DNA from: Acanthococcus lagerstroemiae
Lineage: Eukaryota; Arthropoda; Insecta; Hemiptera; Eriococcidae
Assembly: GCA_031841125.1 (NCBI GenBank)
Contig: CM063114.1
Span: forward strand, 3,844,001-3,908,000
Length of the DNA stretch: 64,000 bases
Direction of reading: 5' to 3'
This document shows positions 34,592 to 46,200 of the stretch, piece by piece (position 1 is the first letter of the stretch; the number at the start of each line of letters is the position of its first letter). The notes beneath the pieces were generated by a model. The model did no database searches and was not told the DNA's origin. It saw nothing but the letters and a program-made list of their open reading frames with translations. The translations under genes and the position numbers were made by a program.

Positions 34592-35302
34592 GGCAAAGAC
34601 ACAGCATACAACACACTCTTATCAGTAACACAATTGCACGCTCGAATGTTACGAACTGGGAAATGAGTTACAAGTGAACTAGAGAAAAATGTAAACACTT
34701 CAAGCTAAATGCGCGCGTCGTTGAAACTTTCAGTACGACTGTACGAGCTTGATAGAAGTTGATACGAGCTGTACGAACTTACGAACTTGAACGGGTACTC
34801 TGGTACTCATGCCCAGAGTGCCGTTGCCGTAGAATCTGAAATGGGAGCACGTTTTCGTGTGCACAGATGCAAGAATATTTATGTCGTTTGCGAACGAGTC
34901 GATGAATTGCACGTTGAAGATGGAGGCAAGCAGCAACTGGCCCGAACTAGTATAAAAATGTAAATCCGTGAAAGAGGACCTTAAATACTGGTTACTTAAA
35001 AGCTCTTTTATCTTTCCATCTGTTGAAGGTACAATAACTCATAATGATAACAGGTATACTGGGTCGCCATATTCTTGCCAGTTCGGTTCGTCAAAAAAAA
35101 CGACTTCCTACTTCCAGATTCCAGTGACTCCAAATTTATAATTTATAAAGCTTCCGACTTCCGTCCGAAACTAAAAAACTTCCGGCTATACCAATTTTCC
35201 AGCTCCCAACTGGCTACCAAGTCTTCTCATGTCCCTTAATATTGTAACTTGACAGGAAAGTGTTTTGATTTTGAAGATGATAAGTATAATTTTGACTATA
35301 TA
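34592..35302. other. PKC upstream region
   Basis: Upstream of the PKC start on the minus strand, so the 5' UTR or promoter probably lies here. About 34725-34800 has direct repeats of TACGAGCTTG and TACGAACTT words. About 35090-35230 is a short array of CTTCCGACTTCC words. A diverged TIR terminus lies at 35054-35085. No core promoter motif stands out. Confidence 0.4.
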
Positions 35303-35846
35303 CAGTAGTTGCCACCTATAACGACACCGTCTGAAACGAGACATCGAGCGTCACGAGCAGAGTGCCTGGTCCCGGCAAAAAACCCATTATACCCTGTACT
35401 AAAAAAATTGGCTATTACGAGTGTGGAAGTAACGAGATATCGGACGAAACGAGCTTCTTTCATGCAAAAATCGGTATATTGTACTGTCTTTAACGAGAAA
35501 CAGAATTGCCTTAACAAATGAGGAAGATATAAATTGTTCAAGTGCACAAGAAAATCGAATTGAGGCAGAGTTTCGTGAGAGTGTGTCGAAAAATTCGAAA
35601 CAAACAACTTAGACTCGTTATGTGACCCATAAATAATATAAGTTTACACCTTGTACGTTATATTATTGTGGCACGTACAATTAAATAATGTTTGCATTTT
35701 TTTGTTGCGTTTATACTCTACCTATAACGAGCTATAACCGGATAATGTTTATTCCTCGTTACATCCGTTACAACGAGTAACTGGGTATTACGAAGAAAAC
35801 TGCTGGTCCCTTGGATGTTAAATCTCGTTATAGGCGGCATCTACTG
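35303..35846. mobile_element. Pogo/Tigger-like MITE with TA target site
   Basis: A 544-bp element with ends CAGTAGTTGCCACCTATAAC and, on the opposite strand, CAGTAGATGCCGCCTATAAC, each flanked by TA (35301-35302, 35847-35848). CAGTAGA-type ends with TA target sites are typical of pogo-like Tc1/mariner elements. The interior repeats the TAACGAG word many times. No transposase reading was found; the open frames inside are chance. Confidence 0.75.
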
Positions 35847-36149
35847 TATTTATAGGGTACCATTTCAGACGTTCAAATAATGTACTGCATAGTAAACACT
35901 TGGCAAGGTACAGCGCGAGTGTGATAGGCTGATAGCTCGTGTGAAAGAGATCATAAATATTATCCGAAATGACAAGAAGCTGAAGTCACTAAACTTTTGC
36001 TCAAAACCGACTGACTTCTTATCCCTGCGCGTGACCAGCTTTCATTTCACAGACCAAGCCCGACCTGTCACAGAGGGTCGGCAGGAAAGAAGAGATCGGT
36101 TGTTCACTCTTGAATTAACACCTTCAAACTGCGAAGCTGCAGACTGCAA

Positions 36150-36243
36150 TTGAGGAGTTATCATCTGTCAAAAGGGCGGGCGTCCGTTCAATGTATTTCT
36201 TATGGAACGGACGCCCTTTTGACAGAAGACAGATAACTCCTTA
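36150..36243. repeat. Long near-perfect hairpin
   Basis: The left arm (about 36150-36189: TGAGGAGTTATC, then TCTGTCAAAAGGGCG, then GGCGTCCGTTC) is the complement of the right arm (about 36204-36243), with a loop of about 14 bases and small bulges. It lies about 150 bp past the RBM19 stop codon on that gene's 3' side, so it may be in the 3' UTR or just beyond it. It could be a very short MITE or a structured RNA element. Confidence 0.75.
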
Positions 36244-36391
36244 ATTACATTTTTTATGCAATTAATTTTTCATTAATAAAGAGTAAGAATCACCAATTTA
36301 CAGACCAATAGTTACGTAAAAATGTAATAATACAAAGAATAACATTAAAAATAACGAAAAATCGTTTAAAAACTTGTACAAATATGAAAGC

Positions 36392-39300
36392 TTAGTCATC
36401 ACTATCCTCAACTTCGATATCAGTTGTAGCTTTTTTGCTTCTGACTTCTCTTTCTGTAACAAAACGTTTATAAAATCATTAACGATTAGTTCAGGATTTC
36501 GATCCAGGTTGTTAGAAGCCAAGAGAAACCTCTGAAGGAGCTGATGACTTATTCCAATATCTAAAAAATTTCAGTAAAAAGGTGTAATATTTAATACTGG
36601 TCTACAGTGAAAATTAGGAGCCCGAAACCCGTATCAAAACCTGAGCTACTTCAAGGTGGCGTCAGTTCCAAAGCTAATTTAAATTTATCTCCAGCACCAG
36701 CACTAGCACTACTAAACAAGTTTTTCCAGGCTCCGCCTCCATCTTCGGCAAAAGATTTTGGATGGCTCTGGCTTCAGGTGCAAGGAATGTGTTGTTTTTC
36801 TCCGACTCTTATTTTTCGAGGAAGGCGAATTATGGAGGAGCGGTTAAGCGGGAGAAAAGGAGAGCGAAAAAGACATTGAAAAGCTACAGCTAGAAATTAT
36901 CTCTGACTCCGAATCTGATTCAAGTACGATACTAAATTTGGCTCCGGTTCCGGCAAATAATTCTTTCCAGGCTCCGGGTCCATTATACACTTTTTCCCAG
37001 ATTTCAGCTCGGCGTCCAATTGATAATTTTTTCTGGGCTCTCACTCAGACAATCGTTTTGGCTCCGGCTTTCGAAAATAGTCAGCTCCGAAACTCCGAGC
37101 CAAGACTCCGGGTTCTTGGCTAAAGAACATGATTGGGCCTCCTTCCGGTCAATCCCGTGCCTTCAAGGAACAAATCATGCTCGTTCCCGTTCTATTCCGT
37201 TTCTTTCTTCTGCGGCAGGGAAGGAACGACTCATTCACTCGTTTCATTCCTCAAAATGTTAACTTCATTCCCGCTCCGTTCCTTTTGTTCAGAAAAGAGT
37301 TCCTCCAGGAACGACGCCCAAGAATGGTAAAAAGTAAAGACCCTCGCTGACTTGAGTGACTGAGCTAACTCGAGGGGATGAGGAATTTTCTCAAAGTAAA
37401 AAACATGGCGGTGCTGTCAGTTCGCTCGCTGAAATCCTTCGTTGTTTACCTCTATAACTTTTCAACGCTCAATGCAGGAAAAATCAAAAACATTCGTATT
37501 CCCAACGCGATGATCATAAGGGACGGTAAGGTTGATCAAGGTGTTGTGGATGTGGCACTGTCGTTCAGCTAGTAATAAGAACCATTACAGTGACGTTTTC
37601 CGACCTAAATGGCTTTTGATACAAATGTATCCTTCTAGACAAGGATCCGGACCCGGAGACGGAGCTCAGAGTCAATCATTTTCCAGGGGAACCGGAGCTC
37701 AAAACAAATTATTTGGTGGAGCCGAGTAGTCAGAGTCGGAATCAATTTCGGGCTCCGACTCTTCAACCTCTCCTCTTTCTTCTCTCTCCTGTATCTTTCC
37801 CAAAGAATGACTGCAGCCGGAGAAAAAAACACATTTTTGATAAAATTGACGCTATCAAGTATATATTTCAGGACTTCAACCGAAACCATCAAGAATTTTT
37901 TCCTAAATCGAAAGTGGAGCCGGTAAAAACCATTTTCCGAAGCCAGAGCCTGTAAAAAAATTATTTATCGGAGTCGGAACCCATTTCAAGAATTGCAATT
38001 GGAGCCGACGCAAAAGCTGAATTCAAATTTGCTTCGGAGTCAAAGCCAAGTCGGAACCGCTGTAGTCAAGAGACCAACTTCAGGTCCCTGCTTTCAGATC
38101 ACATGATCTGAATAATCAAAATGCTGACAAAACATACGTAGTCGTAAAATACAAAATTTGCTTACCCACTGGAAATCGTTCGGCTGTTCTTTTACGAAGC
38201 TGTTCCACATCTTCCTCAGCCGACTGAGCCCATTCTAGCACTAAGCGACGTCCGTACAAATGAGTGCTTTGACATAAGGATTGCATGGCTCTCTAAATCA
38301 AATTAACAACACCATTTCATCTCCACGTTCATTCACTTGCAATAATCTATGTTAAAAATACTGCAACTCATACTTTAGCATCTTCTTTCGTATGATACTC
38401 AACGAACGCGAAACCTCGATGCGGTCCTGTGCCGATCATTTTCTTCGGTAACCTCAACGCTTTTATGTCCCCAAAAACTCTAATTAACCGATAAAAACAT
38501 AAGATTTTTCAAGGCTTCACTAAAGAAGATTACAAAAATTAGTAAGATACACAATAAACATGACTTACTTGAAAAGTTCTTGCAGTTCACTCAGCTTTGC
38601 TTGGAAGGGTACATTTCGAACCAAAATCTTGGTTCCTGTTTGTTTTTCAACGTTATTAACCTTTCGATCTACGTGGGGATTCTCTCTGAAAAGGAAGCAA
38701 GTTGAAAACGACAGTGAATGAATAAGTGAAAATTATGCCAACCGATCTATGACAAGCAACAAACTTACTTCAATGTTCTATTCGATCGCTTTAGTTCTAT
38801 ACAGTGACCATCCAGGGAAGACTGTTGTAAATTTTTCAAAGCTTCATTTACACTTCGCTGATGATAAAATTGAATAAAACCATAGCCCATGGCCAATAAA
38901 GAGCCAGGCTTCTTTGGATCTTTTTTCCTGGCTACTGTAACGTTGGCGATTTTACCACAATTTTTGAAATGCTGAAAAGAAGAAATGGTAAGGTTAAGTT
39001 TAAGCTTCTTGCTACGAATTGAATAACAAAAGTTAAACAGTAAGCATGATCACCTCCGCAATGCTCTCTTCGGTAGAGTCGAAATTCAGGTTCTTAATAA
39101 ATAAAGTAGTATCGGGCTCTGGTTCTAATTCCTCGTTGTTTTCAGCGAGTTCAGTATTTTCTCGACCATCAGTCAGGTTGCCTACTGTTGTATAAATACC
39201 ACAGATTATTTGAGGTTAGAAAATTAAAATATTCCATTATTAACGAAAATCTAGACATTTGATTAAGAAACTTACCTCTCTCATCGTTCTTAGTGTTATT

Positions 39301-42172
39301 TTCATTGGTAGAATTAGTAAAGGTATCCTCAGGTGCCCACTCGAGGTACAAAGGTAAATGTTTGAACCTAGAATATGCGAGTCGTCTAAATGCAGTTCTT
39401 GCTTCCGCGGGTTCGACGAATTCGACAATACCTGAAAATAAAATACAAGTTTGGGTTACATTAACTTGAAAATGTTAATTCAACTCTGTATTACAATCGT
39501 GCGTTTTTGCGTGAACACTTACTAGTGATACCATTTGGTGGTAGCAGAACTCTTCCTAAAATACCGTATTTAGAGAATAGTTCCCGGATTTCGGTGACTT
39601 GCGTTCCAGCAGGTAAATTTTTGACTAGAATAACGTTTTTACTACGATGGTTTACAGCCTGCAATAGTACAAATGGAACGGAAATTCATTTCCTGATACA
39701 GGATCAGCGCGGGTAAGTAAATTCGAAATTACAATGCGTTAAACTCACCCGGTTGAAAGCGTCCAATTTCACTCCACTCAATTCCAAAAATTCTTTAGTT
39801 TCTTGTACTAATTGCGTTTCTCCCAGGGCTAATCGAACAGCAGCATTGTGGCCAGATAAAACCTATGTATTAAAAGGTAATTGTAAAATTATAAATAAGA
39901 AATGTATACGTATCTACGTGTTCCGATACGACTCCGAGAGAGGAAATAAATATAACAGACCAGAAGCTCTTCAATAAACACACTTTAAATTAACTTACCT
40001 CCTCTTTACTAGTATTATAAGTAGAAGCCATAACTTCTGCAACGGCATTCTGACCCAAAAACAATGTATTCCAGTTATGAGATGACCCAGCGTCTGCTTT
40101 CAACGATTGTAGTTTTTTGGTTTTAAAGGAACTCTTTTCCTTAACATCTACACAGAATTTGTTTGTTTCGCATTAATTAACAGAACTTTTCAAGTTAGTA
40201 ATAAAGAAGATAATGAAGTACATAATCATATTAGGTGTTTTTGTGATTGCTCACCACTTTCGATGTTCTCTTTTGGTTTCCCCGGCAATAAATGTAACAT
40301 TCTTCCGTGAAATATGGTGCCATCTAACTCGGCATATGCTTTTACTGCGTGCTCAGGTATTAAAAACGTGACAACGCCATATCCCTTTATTTTTCTAGTA
40401 AGCTTATCCAGAGGCACGATTACTTCTGTGACGGGTCCTGAAATGAAATTTATAAGATATTGCAATCCCCTTGGCTACATCGGGCGTGAATCCCGATCTG
40501 TATGTGAATATCATTTGAATTACCAAATTTTTCAAAAATCGGTTGCAATTCATCTTCGGTTGTGGTGTACGGAAGATTCCGAACAAATATGCGACCAGAT
40601 TCTGCAATATTTTCTTCCATCTTCAGACTTTCCTCTTGCTGTTTCCATTTATCTTTAATTTTCGAAGAATCTGTCCAATGCGCTGGGCTTTTCGTATTTT
40701 CTTTCAACTTGTGGATATATATTTGTTTTCCATCTGTAAAAGATCAATCATCGATACGAATTCACGGATACTCAACACCTATTTCAGAAAGGTATTCGAC
40801 TTAAGTGATGAGATCAACAATTTTTTACCTATAAAACTCTTATTTCGCAATAGAGCCTTCTGCAAACTCTTCTCGGTTTTGAATCCGACGTATGCCAATC
40901 CCTTAATCTTCACAGGAATTCGAATGGAATCGATTTTCAAAGGTCGAAAAAATTCTTTAATATCCTTTTTCTTCGCCTTGTACGGTAATCCACGAATAAC
41001 CAATGTGAAAAATTTGCCATCAGATTCTCCAGTTTGAAGCTTACGGCGCACTTCTTCCAATGTTGTTTTACCAGTTTTCAGTTTCAAATACTACGAAAAA
41101 ACACAATATTATATGAGTGTGAACTCGTAAATCAATCGCCTCGTTGACTGACACAGATAATTTACCTCTAGATCTGACACCGTAGTATCTTCAGCTATTT
41201 TTTTCTCAACTTTCTCTGATTCGTTGTCTTCTTCCAGTCCTGAATCTCGATTATCATTTTCTTCGACCTTGGATTTACTTCGAAGGGAAAGGAAAGCATC
41301 GATATCATCATTATTCCAAGTTTTTAGATCTTTGCCATGAACTTCCATATACTCGAGGAATGTAGGATCATCCTTCAGACTGAGCAGCTAGTAAATTAAC
41401 ACGACTTAGAAAATAGTGTATTTCTCCCTATCAGGGACAGCAAAACTTCAATTTAAAAAGTAGCACTGAGTAGCACGAAAACATTAATTCATCCCGCAAC
41501 TACGCTGCCCAGTGCAACTCCTGCAACTTTAGAGTTGTGCTGTTCATTTTTCAAACAGTGACAAATGAAAACTTACCTTATCTGACAGCTCTTTCACAAC
41601 CGGATTGACATTTTTCTTTTTCTCCGTTGGAGATTCATCATCTACTTGCTCTTTCTTATCAAATCCATGTATCTTTTTGTACGCAGAGCTATCGGGGGCA
41701 TATTTACTCCACGATTTTGGTTTACTTTCATGACCTATAAAAATGAAACCAAATTTAATAAAATACATCAACCATCATCGCAAATCTCGAACACTCAATC
41801 TCATCGGTCGGCCGAAAAACAGATACAAGTAAAAGAAATCTCACCGAGTTCAGCGCACAGTTCAACCGTTATTCGTGAAGATTTGAAAAATGATTTGTTG
41901 AAGTAATCCGCTGCTGCATGAGCTTCTTCATCAGATGCAAACCCAACAAATGCAAATTGTCGAAATTTTCCATCCTTAGTATACTTCAACTGGATGTCAG
42001 TAACAACTCCTTTTTCGCTGAATTTCTGTTTCAGTTCATCGTCGGTCAGCTATAGAATTCGTATCAGGCGAAATCATTAAAATGCTGTTACAATCGATGA
42101 CTTTTTGAAAATTTGTGGCACTCACGTGTTACTTACATTCTTCGGAAGATTTTTGATAATTATTCGAGACAT
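36392..42172 (-). CDS. RBM19: RNA-binding protein 19 / Mrd1 homologue
   Basis: Nucleolar six-RRM protein needed for early pre-rRNA (18S) processing. Exons: 42172-42137, 42049-41845, 41734-41577, 41387-41166, 41090-40829, 40733-40524, 40437-40255, 40147-39999, 39862-39749, 39658-39523, 39431-39276, 39181-39054, 38971-38769, 38685-38569, 38479-38374, 38292-38166, 36453-36392. The sum is 2574 nt, 857 aa, with no frame conflict; yeast and vertebrate homologues are about 890-960 aa. RRMs lie at about 2-80 (MSRIIIKNLPKN), 236-305, 342-420, 520-592, 636-718 and 739-820 (RNP2 ILVRNVPF, RNP1 GFAFVEY). The segment GITSIVEFVEP ... LPLYLEWAP in RRM4 is diagnostic of the family. The C-terminus is basic, then VEDSDD. 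Exon 12 uses a weaker donor (GTGATC). The last intron is 1.7 kb and repeat-filled. Transcribed divergently from THOC5. Confidence 0.95.
36600..38060. repeat. Degenerate 'ggctccg' array in RBM19 last intron
   Basis: About 36600-37115 is full of GGCTCCG/CTCCGG words on the plus strand, often spaced by AATAATTTTTTC-type AT spacers in units of about 40 bp. About 37640-38060 carries the complement (GGAGCCGGAGC, CGGAGTCGGAACC). The middle (about 37150-37320) has a separate CGTTCC/GGAACGA word array. The two halves are thus in opposite orientation. A short relative with the same AAATTATTTGC spacer lies at 56340-56510. Many short frames here are artefacts of the repeat. Confidence 0.65.
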
Positions 42173-42348
42173 TAATACGAATTAATTTCTCATGTGGTAA
42201 GAGCAAAATTCAAAAACTCTTCAAGGAGTATTGAAATTCATAAAAATAGGAAAAGAACCCACGTGCAAACATCCTCGGCAGAAACAGAAACTTCAAAATT
42301 GAACACGAAAATTTCGCTTCTTATCAATGGATTTTGCTCAATAGCGCA

Positions 42349-42362
42349 ATTCGGGCCGGTCA
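42349..42362 (-). promoter_or_regulatory. 14-bp promoter motif, RBM19 side
   Basis: In the direction of RBM19 transcription it reads TGACCGGCCCGAAT, 177 bp upstream of the RBM19 ATG, preceded by AGCGCT about 8 bases earlier. It is identical to the motif on the THOC5 side. It may be a binding site or a start-site element. Confidence 0.5.
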
Positions 42363-42945
42363 TTCTCTAGGAGCGCTACAATCGATAAAATTGAAAACGG
42401 GATCAGGACGATTTTCCCATAATATTATCTCAGAATAAGTCGAGAACGAAGCCATTTAGCGAAAAAATTAAAATAACAAAATTTATAGAGCGTAAGATTT
42501 CTTAGAAGTTATCTTCTCACATAAAAGTGATTTCGATCGATTTAACGAAAGCTTCCGCCTACCACCCGCGCTAATCAATTATCCCCGTGGCGTTTTCATT
42601 AGTATTTAAACTCAAAGTAGCTGACATCTGGTGGCGGAATACGTAACTAACGAAATCGGGATCTTGGTTCTTCTTTACATGCTGAGGCAAAGTAATTTTT
42701 TGAAAAATTGTAGTTAATTCAGGAGTGGTTGTCGAGAATTAAAATTTGGTGTGAAGTACACGAAAGTCTTCAGAATGATGAAAAAAATAAATCCGAGCGG
42801 AAAATTACTCGGGTGATATATAACTAGCTTCTGAAAATGCACAGTAGAGGTTTTCAATGGTATTTCTTTCTCCATGATCTCGGTTTCATCTTGTTATCAG
42901 TCGCACAAGAGCGGTTTAAATTCCAATTGTGCGCGACACTAGCGC

Positions 42946-42959
42946 TGACCGGCCCGAAT
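42946..42959 (+). promoter_or_regulatory. 14-bp promoter motif, THOC5 side
   Basis: TGACCGGCCCGAAT in the direction of THOC5 transcription, 250 bp upstream of the THOC5 ATG, immediately preceded by AGCGC. Perfect match to the RBM19-side motif. Confidence 0.5.
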
Positions 42960-43209
42960 AGTGCAGCACGCACGTTTACCGTTTACGCACGTTTTTACCT
43001 AGTATATTATCTGTCACGGATATTCACAGATTATCTCAAATCATTATCATCAACAGAAGATGATAAGTGATATGTTTCCTTTTTTTTCCGGTTCCGCATT
43101 CTGTTTATCATACTTTCTTGCGTAAATAATGATTCAAGTTATTTTATAAAAATTGCCAACAGCTTCGCAATCATTTCATTCTATGTGATGTATTGTCAAT
43201 CATAGAGAG

Positions 43210-46200
43210 ATGGTCCGAGATATGGTTGACAGACACCCGAAACTGAAACGTGGGGATTCAAAACCCGAAAACACCACTATCAAACAAACGAACAATGGTG
43301 GAAACAGTGTGTACCAAAAAGTGAGTATCGTTTCATGATTGCGAAGAAGTAGCTCATGTATTTAAACGTACTGTACTGCTCGAGAGAATCGAATGATTCA
43401 ACTTGAGTTCAATATGAACCTCAGCCTCAACAAGAAACCTACTTCCGGAATATCTAGCTACTAGATGAACTATTTTATTGATATTCCATGATTGTTTCAA
43501 CATGTTTTCTCATTTCCGTTCATGCTATTGCAGTTCATAAATGAATACTCGTTAAAACTGACATTAACTGTATTTTAGATATTGGAATATGAAGAAAAAG
43601 AAGCTTTAGCCTGCGTCGAAGATAAAGATTTGAAATTATTCAAGGAGACCTGTGCGAAGTTCAGAGAAATCATTAAAAATGTAGCTGATATAAAGTTGAA
43701 GAATAATCCTTCGGTGGGTATACCGCATATTATACTCAATTATTTATGTTGAAGGAAGTTCTACACCACAAGTGTGTAGTCTATCGTATTTCGGTGTCAT
43801 CGTATCTTGGGTAATTCTATAACTGAAATTCTCGTCCTATGAAAAATCGTTTGTAGAATCAAAACCTGATTGCCGATCACCGTGTGGATGGTTCGGTTAT
43901 GTTTACGAAAATGAAGAAATTAAATAGACTGGAAAAGTTTCGTTTGAACCATGCTAGAGAGAAATTATATGACACGAAACGGCAAGTCGATAATTTACAT
44001 TTACAGTGGCAAAACTTATTGTACGAGACACATCATCTACGACGAGAAATTACAAAATGTTTGAGTTTCAAGTGAGTAATAACTGTGCTACACCGTATGT
44101 AAATTTTATTTTCTTGTCGATACAGTAGATTTAATGAATGAGAGTTGATTGTTCAGGTCCAAAGATGAACACATTCAACTGGTGCCAGTGGAAGAATTCT
44201 ATGAAAATGCTCCTCCGTCCATATCGAGACCGGTAAGTTTGTTGAGATAGATTTCATCGAGGAATAATACTTCTGTTTGTTTCTTTTAATGGTATTGTGA
44301 TTTCTGTATCTCTAGGAGGTGACGAAGAAAGATACTCATTTACTCAGACTGGCCCGCCTAGAATGGGAATTGCAGCAAAGAAAAGTTCTCGCTGAAACGT
44401 GCCGTGAGTTGAATAACGAAAAAGAAAAAATAGCTCTCGACATAAAGAAAAAGAAAGATCGCATCGAAAACTTAGTTCCGATGATAAGGAGCATATTAAC
44501 GGTATGGGACATAAATTTCGCCGCATTAGTATTCACAGCTTTCATTTTCATTTACATGTTATCATAATACATGGTTTCGAGAATGACAATCAGTATTGAT
44601 ACAGGTTACAAAACCAGTGCAAGAGCATCTAGGCTTGCCAATGTCGCTAATCCAAAGCGAGCCGGAGTTGGTTCAACTGCTACCACCGTCTTTGTATTTT
44701 CTCTCGATTCAAGCAGATGCGATGCGTGAAGCTTGTGGTGAGTAACTGAAGGGTAGTTCTCGGTCAGACAGATATTCAACCACCTCGTAAGATAGATAAC
44801 CAGGTAGCAAGGAGTCAGGCAGACTAGTTCAAAAAGCAAACTGTCGTGCACACCGAGATTAGCGAGATAGTTGGCCTCTGGCTCTAAGACAGAAAATAGA
44901 AAATTATTCCAGAATGCGAAACAGACTGATTGTAGGTTTACATCAAGGAATGAACTATTGTTTCTGGAACTTTTTCGACACAACATATTCCAGAAAGTAT
45001 TTACTCTGCGGTTACTCAACTTGATCGTCATACCGTGCGATATTGTGTCAAGAAGTCTCAACAACATTTATTCCTCAGTGTGAATCCACCATCAGTGAGG
45101 TAAACAGATTAGTTGGCTGTCTGTCTGCCAGAATTTCTGAGAAACAAACCCGGGGGCAAACTGATTGAGAAGTTGGCAGGCAGACAGAAAGAAAGAGAGT
45201 TTCTGGAAATGTCTTCGATAGCTTCGGGTCGTAGTGTTACTATCATTTTCAATTTGTAATTAGATTGTCCCAACAATTTGTTTGTTGCAGATCCATTGAT
45301 AAAACTTACTATTCTCGGAGATAAAGATACGGCTGCGAGGGTTAACAGTAATATTTCTGAATTGACTACTATACTGGATTCCGACTCAGACGAAGTAAAT
45401 CATTTTACTCTCTCTCTCTTTCTCCCTGTGTTTTCTCATGTAAATATGAAGTAATTTGAAGAGTGTCTGGGACAAGGAACCTAGAAGCAAATGATATGAT
45501 ACTTTCTCCACGGCACCATCAAATATACTTGGGCGGCGGTGCTAATCCGCCTTCGTTATGCAGTTTACAAGCATCTGGTTTCTTATTTTATTGTTATTAA
45601 TGCTCTCATCTATATAGGAAGGCAGAAACCATCATCACAGACGAAAATCCAAATTGCAAATCCGCGAAGAAAAAGTGAAGAAATTGCTAATGAAGCACCC
45701 TCTGTCTGCAAACCTGCAAATATCATTGAAAAGTATGATGACAATGTTTTTAAGAATATTACTTAATATACTATGCTGTATATTTGAGGTGCAATGTTTT
45801 CACTTCGAATTGTTTTGTAGATGGCACAGTTGTATCCGTAGTTTTTCATTATCTGATCAATCTACGAATCGTTACCGTGATGCCGAGCATAAATCGAAAC
45901 AAATTTGAAGGAATATGCTGCAGGTAATTAGTCTGGCTTCTCGCGAAGGTTCAGTTGAACAGTTCTCGTTTGTTTTTTATCCTGATAAATCTGGTTCCCT
46001 GATCTACAGAATGGTTAATAGACGCTGACCGCCTCTTACACTCACATATTTTAATGAAGGGTGGTACAACTTCTCCAAAATATTGTGGGAAGCGGATCAA
46101 GATCAGTCGGAATACGGTTTCTGTAGTGAACTAGATTTCTATGTATTCAAAAGGCCGCGTTACTTTCAAATTTCTTCTGACTGGGGTAATTAGTGATGAA

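Larger units (their letters stand above)
42173..43209. promoter_or_regulatory. Divergent promoter region RBM19 / THOC5
   Basis: 1037 bp between the two start codons, with the genes pointing away from each other. An in-frame stop at 43186 upstream of the THOC5 ATG supports that start. There are no mobile elements in the spacer. It contains two identical 14-bp motifs in inverted arrangement (see separate entries). No TATA box is placed convincingly at either side. Confidence 0.7.

Noticed and set aside
34730..34936. 68-codon minus-strand frame upstream of PKC
   Set aside because: Derived partly from local TACGAGCTTG repeats; no homology and no donor joining it to the PKC exon.
35296..35607. 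103-codon minus-strand frame
   Set aside because: It lies inside the pogo-like MITE and reads its TAACGAG words; no transposase motifs.
36607..37330. Overlapping open frames rich in Pro, Ser and Arg
   Set aside because: They come from the ggctccg and cgttcc word arrays inside the RBM19 intron; no splice logic or conservation.
44606..45067. 153-codon minus-strand frame opposite THOC5
   Set aside because: It covers THOC5 exon 6 and intron 6 in antisense; no recognisable domain.
45080..45200. Possible inverted repeat in THOC5 intron 6 (ggctgtctgtctgccag / ggcaggcagacag)
   Set aside because: Short and imperfect, without further structure; it may be a local slippage product.
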